A stretch of DNA of 47,017 nucleotides from Chara braunii (taxonomy: Eukaryota; Streptophyta; Charophyceae; Charales; Characeae), in the NCBI GenBank assembly GCA_003427395.1, contig BFEA01000326.1, positions 1,458,974-1,505,990 on the forward strand, given 5' to 3'. Of the stretch, positions 19,341 through 28,216 are shown piece after piece; within the stretch, counting starts at the first letter, position 1; each line of letters opens with the position of its first letter. A program made the translations under genes and the position numbers. The notes beneath the pieces were generated by a model. The model saw nothing but the letters and a program-made list of their open reading frames with translations, did not search any database and was not told the DNA's origin.

Positions 19341-20401
19341 GGTGCGGGTCGAGTTGCTCCCGCGGAATCAATCGTAGAAGCAACCAAGGCCGATGAGGAA
19401 GAGGGTGCGAACCGAAAAGGGGCAGCTAGGGTCACAAACGACATATAAGGGGTTACTAAGACTGATGAGGATGCAAGTGCGGCAGACGCAGGTAATGAAG
19501 AAGAGGCTGTGATAGGTGTGACAGACGCCGATAATGAGGAAGGGGTTGTGACAGGCGTAGTCCGAGGAGAGTGTGTAGATACCCGAGAAAGCGGGTGATG
19601 AATAGACCATCGAAGCATGCCGCGGAACCAGCTGGAGAGGCGGGTCACATGCGCAGGGTACTTGTGTTGACGTTTACGAATATAGGAAGTCCATCCTTTC
19701 GCAAACGTTATTGGAGAGTGCCCACGAAAAAACATGCGGCGTGTGAGCATCGCTGCTGCAGTTTTGAAATCATACCANTTGTTGCAGACATACTCAAACC
19801 TAGTAAGCTGGCCTGTAAACACTCCCGCCGNCTGGTGTGCAGGGACGTTAGATGTAGCACTAGGATAACGAATAACAGGAAAATTTCATTCAGCTGCTTT
19901 GTCAAAGACACTCATACTCAGGGAGCCGTCAGGGCGGACTTGGAGGCGTGCGCCCAAGAATGTGCAAGAGTCATCAGGCGTTGTGGTCTCCTTCCATTCA
20001 AGGCCATAGTGCTCTGGCGGTGGTGGCAGATATCCCCATGAGAGAACATCATCGATCAAGCGGTATGTGAACGCATACCGTTGAGCTGTGCGAAGATCAC
20101 GCCGCTGGAGGTCATCAACAAATCGAGCCTCNTCCCAATACAACGTCAAATTAGCTATCTCCGGACCAGAATTNGTCCCCATCGGGATGCCAATCAACTG
20201 ATGTCGCAAGGTGTCGTCCGCTGCATAAAGATAAGTGTTTGTGACAATGAAATTGAGATGTTCAAGAATTTGAGAAACGGTCAAGGTGTTTGGTCCAGTA
20301 TCAACCGTCCACTCCCCTTGACGGGGCTCTTTAACAATCATGTTAAGGGCAGGAGGATGTGTGCGTATATATATACATATATTATTCAAATATATGATCA
20401 T
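19295..20401 (-). pseudogene. Non-gypsy reverse transcriptase fragment (Penelope-like or related type)
   Basis: Readable motifs in order are VSQILEHLNFIVTNTYLY, the palm motif IGIPMGXNSGPEIANLTLY (the gypsy motif here would be [11 protein letters not shown]), then YRLIDDVLSW with the catalytic Asp pair, then CTFLGARLQVRPDG and SVFDKAAE. A TGA at 19886-19888 lies before NFPVIRYPSATSNVP. The reading then continues in the same frame as FTGQLTRFEYVCN, the usual thumb region of this RT type. Motifs upstream of the palm are absent. After about residue 210 the frame becomes Ser/Thr/Pro-rich and ends at TGA 19295-19297 because of a 1-nt deletion near 19325. Assignment to a particular RT clade is uncertain. 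Confidence 0.75.
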
Positions 20402-20409
20402 TTATCTGA

Positions 20410-20910
20410 TTTAGTATTTTAATCAATAGATTATTGAATCAAAAATGAATTATTTAAGATATCGTTTGACCATTTTCAAAAGGAGTATAATAATGAAAAT
20501 TTCAACATAACAACATATTTTTTTTATATAAAGTTTGTAAAGAAATCAAATCGATTTTATATTTTTTTATGGTATAGCAAATAAGACTCCTTGACCGGTT
20601 TTAATGTACTTTAAATACAACCATTCATTTGATAGATTTGTATTGTCAATTTTCTCGCGTGGTGCTATGAAAATTTGATCGCTTTGCAATGCAATTTGTT
20701 TGTCCTTGATAAAACAGAGTGAGTCATGTTGTATACTTATTTCATAATGATTCCTATTTCGTTTATTTATTTTCACTAAACCTGATGTACTACATTGAAT
20801 ATTCTCAAAGATATAAGTCCCTTCGTGAATTATTTCATCGTTTTTGACATTGATAAAAGAAAAAGGTTTCTATATTTCATGTCTCTCTTCTGGAATCGGG
20901 CGATATGATG
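20410..20910 (-). pseudogene. rpoC2: Probable plastid rpoC2 fragment (NUPT)
   Basis: On minus the reading YRPIPEERHEI, stop, KPFSFINVKNDEIIHEG continues as IFENIQCSTSGLVKI, then SDQIFIAPREKID and LYLKYIKTGQGVLFAIP up to 20567. Style, AT content and the NDEIIHEG/TSGLVKI pattern fit the divergent insert of plastid RNA polymerase beta''. A TAG at 20870-20872 and a stop-dense AT-rich tail (20410-20566) show decay. It separates the truncated RT (from 20360 down) from the gypsy remnant at 20927. Identification is from pattern only. Confidence 0.55.
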
Positions 20911-20926
20911 TTGATAGGATTATATA

Positions 20927-21040
20927 GTTGAAGACATTTTTAGAGCAGGTGGTCCAGGAAGGTCTACTAGACAATACAAAGTAGGATCCGCTTATGGGGA
21001 CATGAACGAGGATCGCTGGTTCACAAAACAAGCTAATTGA
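20927..21040 (+). pseudogene. E1 C-terminal Pol fragment (chromodomain-like)
   Basis: 38 codons read VEDIFRAGGPGRSTRQYKVG, then DMNEDRWFTKQAN and TGA at 21038-21040. It aligns with the C-terminus of E3 (GRGRPQKQYKVRF, DVSEDRWFSRREL) and is probably the tail of the E1 polyprotein, separated from the integrase by the 6.6 kb block. Confidence 0.8.
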
Positions 21041-21293
21041 AACGACCCCTAATATTCTGTCATATTATGAAGGGCAAGGCTTGGACAAGCTGTGTTTAAT
21101 ATGTGAAGTTGTGTTCTCGGGGAACCTCAAAATTAGGCCAGCGGGAGTGAATAGATCCATGCGCATTAGCCCTGACCCTGTCAGGACTTGCAACTTTCCA
21201 TACCCTGAAACTTAGCCCTGATCCCAAGGGTTGAGGGTTATTGCCCCCTTCAAGAAGCGAAAATAAAATATTTGAGGGCCAAGGGCCCGGTCT

Positions 21294-21805
21294 AAGAGTT
21301 TCCAGTCTCGGTTCCGGTCCCGTTAAAATCAGCAGGATCCAGCTTCAAACATCATAGGCCTAGGTCGAGAAAAGTCTAGAAGTCAAGTCGTTACTGGTTG
21401 GGCCTAGTACCAAGTAAAAAATCCATAAGCCGACAGTCCAACATTGCCGCAGCATCCCATGAAAGTTTTGGAGGATACCAGTCCCCAAGAAACATGCAGC
21501 TCACTGTACACAGGCCTAAGTTGGGCGGTACTGGTCGAAGTCTAGAAGTTTCTAGTCAGGTCTAGGGGTCCGATCCTATTAATATCAGCAGGATCCAGCT
21601 TCAAACGTCATAGGCCCAGGTCAAGAAAAGTCTAAAAGTCAAGTCGTTACTGGTTGGGCCTGGCACCAAGTGAAAAATCCAGAAGTTTACAGTCCAACCT
21701 TGCAGCAACATCCCAGGAAAGTTCTGGAGGATACCGGTCACCAAGAAACATGCAGCTCACTGCACACAGGCCCAAGGTGACCGGTATTGGTCCAAGTCTA
21801 CCAAC
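21294..21805. repeat. Two tandem copies of a 256-bp unit within the E1 LTR
   Basis: AGCAGGATCCAGCTTCAAAC occurs at 21331 and 21587. The similarity continues through a GTCAAGTCGTTACTGGTTGG block, a CCAAGAAACATGCAGCTCAC block and the unit ends. Divergence between copies is moderate. Confidence 0.92.
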
Positions 21806-22038
21806 CTAGTCCACAAAGCTATTTACAGCTGCCACAGGACCTGACCACTAATTGGGAGTTGCATGTTGTGGGAAGCACTGCACTGCTTGTGCGACTATCA
21901 CAAAAAGTTGAAGAAGAGGACAATGTGAAGCTACGCGACGAAGAAGAACGCGTCCATAGCCGCTGGGACTGATTAGGCGAAGTTGGGCCACATATTGGCA
22001 GGTGTATTCAGGGAGTGATCCTGGACTAGATAGCGGGT

Positions 22039-22072
22039 AGACACACACACACACACACACACACACAGATAG

Positions 22073-22140
<68 letters not shown>

Positions 22141-22240
22141 GCGAGGTAGAGAGACAGAGAGAGAGAGAGAGACATGCGAGGTAGAGAGACAGAGAGAGAG
22201 AGTGTGTGTTGTACATACTGGAGAGAGAGAGAGCCGAAGA
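22039..22240. repeat. Compound microsatellite (CA)n(GATA)n(GA)n
   Basis: CA about 22040-22067, GATA about 22067-22114 and GA from 22113 with two short interruptions of the form GACGCGAGGTAGAGAGACAG. It lies inside the E1 LTR. Confidence 0.97.
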
Positions 22241-22597
22241 AGAAGAGGCCAGACAATTGTAAAGTGTTGTATAATAAAGTAAATACTAAATACATTGTTA
22301 TTTTTCGACGTTCTCAACTCATGTGGAAACTTCAGTGAATATCCTGTGTGAATAACCTGTGAGCTTGTTGGTGACGACCGCATGTTGAGATCATTGCACT
22401 ACCAACTTCTTTTTTTTTAACCACTAGTAGCGTGGAAAAATAACGGGCCTTGGGTGGGCCTCTGACCTTTTAGGAGGCCGAAACGAAACGACGGCCACCG
22501 ATGAGATTCATTATCAATGACAACCGTCGTCGGGCCCAGCCTCTGAACTCTTCGGGAACAACCCGTTTCCCTAATTTCCCAACACTGTCGGAGGAAC

Positions 22598-22690
22598 TAC
22601 CATTTCTCGATTTATGTGTGTTATCCTATGCACAGGGTCCATGTTAATCTTCTCTGCGTCGTTCCAATTATAATGGACTGCCTACCAGCT
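22598..22690 (-). ncRNA. U6 snRNA-like sequence, probably a pseudogene
   Basis: On minus the sequence reads ATAATTGGAACGACGCAGAG, AAGATTAACATGG, CCCTGTGCATAGGATAACAC and then ATAAATCGAGAAATGG. This follows U6 through the ACAGAG-box region (here GCAGAG), the internal stem-loop and the conserved 3' segment. About ten substitutions and one inserted T are seen, several of CpG-decay type. The 5' cap-proximal hairpin is not conserved and no run of T follows the 3' end, so a pol III transcript would not terminate properly. U6 forms the catalytic core of the spliceosome. This copy is most likely a retroposed relic. Confidence 0.85.
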
Positions 22691-23377
22691 TACTCCTCAA
22701 CATGTTCTATTTTGAGACGCTGGGCCACCCACTGGTAGAATTCAAGCGCATCATCTATCACGGAAGGGTGGGCCATTGAGAGGTCAGCAGGGGAAAGGTA
22801 TTCAAGGCATACTCACACGAGGACCTTTTCAACTTCTCTATGGACGTAATTGGGATCAAGTGCATTCAGGCGAAGTCAGAAAAGTGGTCATATAATCCAG
22901 GAAAGCCCCAGTGTGAGTACGCCCTCAGTCCCTCTACACCTCAAGTATTCTTGGTTTCACTTGATTATCGGTATCAATCACTGGCAGCGGCGAAGCATCA
23001 GTGACGACACTACAAGCTGTTGATGCGTGACTTAAGAACACACACAAAAAAAACTGCGAAACAAAACACCGAGGCATACTTCATGGAAACAATAAAATTA
23101 TTAAAATAAGATTCGTCACAATGATCATGTAAAAATTTTATTTTCTTTATCCATGCACTAATTAGTAATTTGTTGAATTTACTCTCAGCAATTGATAGTC
23201 GTCCCAAAAGACTCCAAACTTTCCTGCACCCCACGTGAGGCGGTATTCACACCAGAAACTTTTCAACTCCTCTGCGGACGTAATTGCATTCAGAATTTCA
23301 GATACTTTCAGATCATCCGGAATTGCTGTCGGATACATTCAGGAAAAAAGTGTGAGTATGCCCCAAATATTAGCATA
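22691..23377. other. Dispersed-repeat DNA into which E2 inserted
   Basis: No gene. Short strings such as AAAGTGTGAGTATGCCC recur near 23347 and 32825, with a looser copy (CAGTGTGAGTACGCCC) near 22910, marking diverged copies of one repeat. The left flank of E2 ends TATTAGCATA at 23377. Confidence 0.55.
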
Positions 23378-24369
23378 TGTAATAAACCTGTTCAGAAGTA
23401 GCCTGGGGCTCAGAACTCAGCCCCAAGAAACGTAGATTTGAGTTGATCTGCGCTGGGCTGTGTGACCAAGGCACGCCCAAACCTGAGTCTGTCGAGTGTG
23501 GTTGTGTGACCGAACGCTGCATATAACAAATTCAAGAGTCAAAGTCAACTGCAGAGTCAAAGGTACCGCACCCAGACCCTTGGTTGGATACACTCACTTG
23601 TTGTGCGCAGGTACCCAGACAACATCCAGGGCGGAAGAAATTTGGTTTCAGGCCAATCTGGGCCCTCATTCGCATTGAGATCTGGACGGCTGAGGAATAC
23701 AGCATCCGGGGCCCAGACCCCGCGTCAACACTACATTAGAGCTGACTCCCTGGCTTTGACATTCATTCTGCTGACTTCACACGTTGACTTCAACGTTGGC
23801 TCGACGCTGACATTGTGACTTGGCGAGGCGCTGCTTGTCTGGCATGGTGACCAGCTTGCTCCTGTCTTCTTGGCATGCTGATGTGGCAGCTGCCGTGCGC
23901 TATCGCTGACGTGGTTGCTGCCACGTGTACCATTGGTTGCCGTGGCTGCTGACCACGTGTTCTATGGCTGGGACTACATAATCGGCATTGTTGTTCTGTT
24001 TCGTCGTCACTTCAGGAGGAGATCAGGACTGTGGAGAGTTCCAGGATACGTACCTGGTGGTCTTCATGTCGACATTGCTCCAGATGCTGATGTGGAACTG
24101 ATTAGACGTGCCACGTGGCACATTGAGAATACTCGGATACTCGTTCAGACTATTGATTGTTGAGGTGGCAGTAGAGGAGGGAGCGCGAAGCAAGAGTGGG
24201 CATTGTACTTCCTCTCCTTTGTCTCTTCTTCCTTCTCTCTCTTCGTCTGTGTATGATATCTCACCTCATTCTGTCTGGTTACGATTTGGACTATTAGTAA
24301 TCATCAGCCGATGGACATTTATCTAGGCTTGCATTGTTGACAACTGTCTCACGATTTGGGTTAATTGCA
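23378..24369 (+). repeat. E2 5' LTR
   Basis: Starts TGTAATAAACCTG and ends TTAATTGCA (TG...CA). It matches 31652-32662 nearly throughout, for example GTTCAGAAGTAGCCTGGGGC and GAATACAGCATCCGGGGCCC. Length is 992 bp against 1011 bp for the 3' copy. The difference is spread over small indels, including extra bases near 32043-32095 in the 3' copy. Confidence 0.95.
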
Positions 24370-24372
24370 ATT

Positions 24373-24384
24373 TGGTATCGAAAC
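24373..24384 (+). other. E2 primer-binding site
   Basis: TGGTATCGAAAC begins three bases after the 5' LTR. TGGTATC is the usual complement of the 3' end of initiator tRNA-Met, the standard primer for minus-strand synthesis in plant LTR elements. The last part departs from the common TGGTATCAGAGC. Confidence 0.75.
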
Positions 24385-24458
24385 AATTCTCCTGATGACG
24401 ACATTTGTATGTGGGTACGTGCCAGGTGGCGCGCAGATAAGTAAGGTTGAGTAGGTGA

Positions 24459-25011
24459 TGACGTGGCAAGGGATACGCTGGGGGTGTTGACGTGGCACAT
24501 ACCTCATTGGCGAGAAAAAGTTACCGGGGCTTGCTGACGAAGTACAGATTCATTGGCGAGAAGACCTGACCGGAGCAGCTGACGGGGTAGAGACTCCTCT
24601 GGCGAGAAGACATCCCTACCAAGCTGCTGACGTGGCAGTAGGGATCGCAACAAGGGATACCACACGCCAGCCAGGATCGCGAGAGTAACATGGCATAGCG
24701 ATCCCATGCTGACGTGGCACATATCGTGTTGCGTCTGAAGACCCTGTTCATTACTGATGTGGCACACCTTGTGCTGCTGACACGAGACAGAATCTATTGC
24801 AGATGCTGACGTGGCCTGAAGGAAAGAAGATTGATTGCTGACGTGGCAGAAGCAGGTCATCACACCAGTCTTATGAGGTGGTGTCCGCCTGCTGACGTGG
24901 CATTGAACTCCTTGGCTGACGTGGCATACTGCCTGGAACAACGACGGTACCTCACGTGACGTGCGGAAGTGGCACGTGGTGAGGATCAGACTACACATTT
25001 GCTGACGTGGC
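24459..25011 (+). promoter_or_regulatory. Nine exact copies of TGACGTGGC in the E2 leader
   Basis: Exact copies start at 24459, 24488, 24628, 24710, 24807, 24839, 24893, 24917 and 25003. Variants (TGATGTGGC, ACACGTGGC) lie among them and in the LTRs. The core ACGT with GGC flank is the classical plant bZIP binding sequence (G-box/ABRE-like). Most copies are followed by CA, and no fixed spacing is seen. A regulatory role is inference. The same motif family fills the leader of E4 (41400-41570). Confidence 0.6.
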
Positions 25012-25614
25012 ATCCAATTATTGATAGACTGGACACTGTGGTACAAAGTTCTGATGTGGCAACATTGCTATGTTGGCACTCCCGGGATGACACGTGGCAA
25101 GCAGGATACTGCCAAGTAAGACATGCATTCTAAAGAGGACGGCGGTACAGCTGACTGGACAAATTACACAGCTGTAATGCCAGCTGTCAGGGAGAGTGCG
25201 TGATCGCATTGACATCAAGAAGACACGACAAAATGACGAAGATTACTGACAAACTGTTTTATGATTGTTGTTGGCATACTTACCTGTTGTAGCTGTGTGT
25301 GGTGTTTGCGTACTTACTTGTGTGTTGTGTCTGATCACACGGGCCTGAAGTGGTACCTGTACAGTCTCGAGTAGGACGTCATCACACAGACAAAGAACAA
25401 CAATAGTTAGAAATAGAAATAATTGTTTCTAATTCTTTTTCTTCGGTTCTTTGAAATCTTGTTGTGGTAGATCAATGCGGCCGTGAAATTTATTATTGCT
25501 AATTAAGTATTTATTGTGCGGCAGATGCACATCACGATGTCTTTTCTTTGGAATTCTCTGAAATTGTTGATGCTCACACGTTTTATCCCACTTCTCTTCT
25601 ATCCAGTCGTACTC

Positions 25615-27413
25615 ATGTTTGTTGTTGATGAGGAGACTCCTAAACCCCGAACGAAGCAGCAAGTGATAGATCGGAATAAAGTCTTGATTGCCCGTTTGGA
25701 CAAATTGATTTCTGAACTACATGATGCCGGTGAAGATGCTGAGGCTCACGTCCGAAGCCTGTTCGATTTGAAAGCATTGCATAATGCTATTGAACAGGCT
25801 GTGTCAGACACCAACATCTTGCAGGTTCAGGATATACTAATCAAGTGTCGTTAGACACTTGATAAGTATATCATGGATCAGTTCTCCGAGCTTGCTACAC
25901 GAAAAGAAGAAGGAGAAAGGGTTGTGTCTGAAGAAACCGTGGATGAAAACATCAGACAACTTGAAGAAGCACTAGAGAAAGAAAAGAAGAGGAAACAAGA
26001 ATTAAGAAAGAAAAAGATTTAACAACAAAAACAGAAAGTGCAAGAAATTAGACAAACTGTTGTAAAAACCGAAGGGGAAGAACACGAGATTTCTTTGGCT
26101 CAGCTTGTGAATTACCTTGCCCATCTGGAAATGAAAATCGATCAGTTTGGCGAACGGATGCAGTCACAAATTGATGATGTGGCCTCAGGGCTTCGGATAA
26201 TCACAAATTTGGTCACGGGAAAGGAAAAGGTCAAGGAAGAAAAGACTGAAAAGCCAGAGAAACTCATGGGAGACGCCATGAAGTCTCTCAAGGTAGAAAC
26301 AAAGAAGACGGAAAAGAAATCAGAAACAAAGAAAGGGGAGTCTTAAAGTCCGCCGTCTTCTCCACCCAGCTCCCCTCCGTCCTCTCCACCTCCAAAGTCT
26401 CCTTCTCCTAAGCCACAGGACAAAGTAACCACGACTCCGGAGAAACCAAAAAGGAAAGAAAAGTTAAAATGAAATTGCCTTTCACGTTTTGTAATAAGAA
26501 AGACGAAAATCTGCTTTTGTGGATCGCAGAGATTCAAACGTACTGTAGCACGGCCCCTGTCGAACCTGAATCCTAGGTTGCATTCTCTACCTCTTATCTT
26601 GGTGGGGAAGCTAAGGAGTGGGTTTTGGCTGAAGCCAATGCCGCAGGGTTCGATGACATCGGGGAGTGGGCTGGAACTTTGAACCTCAAACAGTTCCTTG
26701 GGAAGATCAAGGAACGATTTTTGGACAAAACGACGACCGATAAGACCTTTGACCAGCTCATCACGATTTGTCAAAGACATTGGACCTCTGTGGAGTCGTT
26801 ATCTCGGTAAGTTGATCGGTTACTGCAGGTTCCGGGACTGAACCTGCAAGACAACCAGGTCTTGTACATCTATTCCCGTGCTCTGCCCGAACCCACTCAT
26901 GGACAACTCGTGGAAGAGTCCAAGTCTGGTAAGTATAATTATAGGCAGTTTCGGAATCTGGCTCTTCAACGAGAGAAAATGACCTCTCAGGTTAAGAACT
27001 CTTATGCGTCTGTTGTGAAATATGGTGGTGGTGCAGGAACAGGTAAGCGGATACTTTGGCGCCAAAAGCGTCAGGATCACACCCTTGTCGTCTTTGATGA
27101 TGATACCGTGGAGAAGTGGCCATTGAAGGCCGAGGGTGTGACAAGCAGCAATGATTCCGGGGAGGGGGAAGTCACTGCTGCCGTGGTCAATAAGGGAGGA
27201 CCATGACCGCCAGTCAAGAAGAAGAAGCTACGCTCGTTCCCAGAGCACCCCGGGATTGCGGCCGGGAAGCCTTGGGAAAAGATGGGTCTGTCATAAGAAA
27301 TGTGCCAGGAACGAATGGACAACACGCAGTGCCTGAAGTGTGGCATTGCAGGGCATGTAATTGCATGGTGCCCGTTGATTCGGAACCCAAAAACGAGCCG
27401 TCAGCAGGAGTAG
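25615..27413 (+). pseudogene. E2 gag
   Basis: ATG at 25615 (MFVVDEETPKP). The first part is a charged coiled-coil-like region (for example EEALEKEKKRKQE) with in-frame stops at 25852, about 26020 and 26343, each consistent with Gln to stop. A frame change occurs between 26343 and 26469. The capsid-like region has LLLWIAEIQTYC, YLGGEAKEWVLAEA, LKQFLGKIKERF and YNYRQFRNLALQREKM. The zinc knuckle CLKCGIAGHVIAWC (CX2CX4HX4C) is encoded near 27330-27372. Further stops are at 26808, 27204 and about 27294. Gag ends at TAG 27411-27413, just after a slippery site. Confidence 0.85.
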
Positions 27414-27430
27414 CATCTGCTCCTACTGAG
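27386..27430 (+). promoter_or_regulatory. Candidate -1 programmed ribosomal frameshift signal at gag/pol
   Basis: C CCA AAA at 27386-27392 is in the gag frame as X XXY YYZ. After an 8-nt spacer a hairpin starts at 27401: TCAG, one mismatch, AGGAGTAG, loop CAT, CTGCTCCT, one mismatch, CTGA. The gag stop TAG 27411-27413 lies inside the stem. Pol is open in the -1 frame from here to 28216. Frameshifting is inferred from the layout and from the paired changes seen in E3. Confidence 0.7.
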
Positions 27431-28216
27431 TCTAAGGGTTTGGACCAAAATGAAGGTAAGGCGCCTACTAATCCTTCCAACCCTTTGACTCGCATGACAG
27501 AAGATGGTTCTTCTTCGGCCCATCGTCCGGAACACCCTAAACCTGTCTTATGTTCTATCTCTCTATACGACTCTCTTGACGAGCTTGGTAACGAGTTGCT
27601 CGCATTACGAAGCTCGTGGGCTAAGAAAGCTAAGTCTAAGGGTGGCCTACTACTCGCGGATGTAGAAATCGCACGTACACGCGTAGGTGCTTTGTTGGAC
27701 TCAGGATCCACGCGATCCTACATATCCGAGAAAACAATCCACAAGTTGCATCTCAGAATGAAGGTGAAGAACTTGTCTAGACCTATCACGTCTGTTTTAG
27801 CTGACAAAAACATGATCACTGTCTCCCAGTATGTTGATCGTGTGAAGTGTCGATTTCGAACCAAGGAAGGGAAGATAATTCTTCATGAGGTATCCTTCCT
27901 TGTAGAGAAAAACCTACCATTTGATTTGATTCTGGAAATGGATTGGCACGAGGAAGCCAACCCAAACATTAAGTTCAAAGAGAAGGTTGTGCAATGGCGA
28001 GACGCACAATCTGAATTGAAACCTATCAAACTGTTTCATAAGTTTGGGTCTGACTCTAGTCTTTCTTTTTGTTGTATGAGTTATCCAGCATTTCGATCGA
28101 TGGTTTCAAAAAAAAAGTTGGAGCAGGAAGTAATGATGGTCTTGGTTAAGAAAGCAGGTGAATGCTCTACTTCCTACCCTTCTTTGATTGAAAAACTCTT
28201 AAATGAATATAAATAA
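27386..28216 (+). pseudogene. E2 aspartic protease and start of Pol
   Basis: Open in the -1 frame from the slippery site to TAA at 28214-28216. The protease active site is VGALLDSGSTRSYIS (about 27685-27730, intact DSG), followed by VSQYVDRVKCRF and PFDLILEMDWHEEANPNI (family form ILGMDW, here E for G). The C-terminal part links protease to RT (FCCMSYPAFRSMV). The frame is interrupted by TAA where E3 continues. The protease would process the Gag-Pol polyprotein. Confidence 0.88.

Larger units (their letters stand above)
17408..20360 (-). mobile_element. Broken ~3 kb polyprotein locus: RT, linker, Josephin-like protease, RING-type zinc module
   Basis: All four parts lie on minus in the order RT (20360-19300), Ser/Thr/Pro-rich linker (19700-18750), Josephin-like domain (about 18600-18200), low-complexity Val/Ser/Pro stretch (18170-17866) and Cys/His module (17863-17408). 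Frames are open almost throughout. The visible breaks are TGA at 19886, a 1-nt deletion near 19325, TAA at 18846, TAG at 18345 and a length change in a C8 run at 17848-17855. The 1-nt deletion is diagnosable because the neighbouring 57-bp repeats retain the base. One ancestral ORF is the simplest reading. The 5' part of the RT is missing, cut at the junction with plastid-like DNA near 20350-20410. No terminal repeats were recognised. I do not recognise a named element with this arrangement. Confidence 0.7.
11205..22398 (+). mobile_element. E1: decayed, multiply interrupted Ty3/gypsy element
   Basis: Reverse transcriptase, RNase H and integrase remains run from about 11218 to 14318. A C-terminal Pol fragment is at 20927-21040 and a 3' LTR at 21148-22398, all on +. 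Gag and protease are missing, so the 5' end is truncated. Two foreign blocks interrupt it: mitochondrial DNA (about 13020-13556) and a ~6.6 kb block (about 14319-20926) flanked by plastid DNA. That the two ends belong to one insertion is inferred from strand, order and Pol homology. A stretch of roughly 150-180 residues of integrase C-terminus is missing at the large insertion. Confidence 0.7.
21148..22398 (+). mobile_element. E1 3' LTR
   Basis: Upstream, CCTCAAAATTAGGCCAGCGG resembles the purine-tract region of E2 (CTCGAAAATGGGACGGCAGG). The LTR then starts TGAATAG at 21148. It ends ATTGCA at 22398, like the ends of the E2 and E3 LTRs. An AATAAAGTAAATA motif near 22270 could be its polyadenylation signal. 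Length is about 1250 bp. No 5' partner is present, so ends are inferred by analogy. Confidence 0.65.

Noticed and set aside
20567-20776. A 69-codon frame as an independent small gene
   Set aside because: Reading continues upstream without a start and fits an rpoC2-like plastid fragment with an internal stop.
22460-22560. Possible hammerhead-like motif (GAAACGAAACGACGG, CCGATGAG)
   Set aside because: The strings are not in the order or spacing of CUGAUGA-stem-GAAA. Only a 7-bp ACGACGG/CCGTCGT pairing is real.
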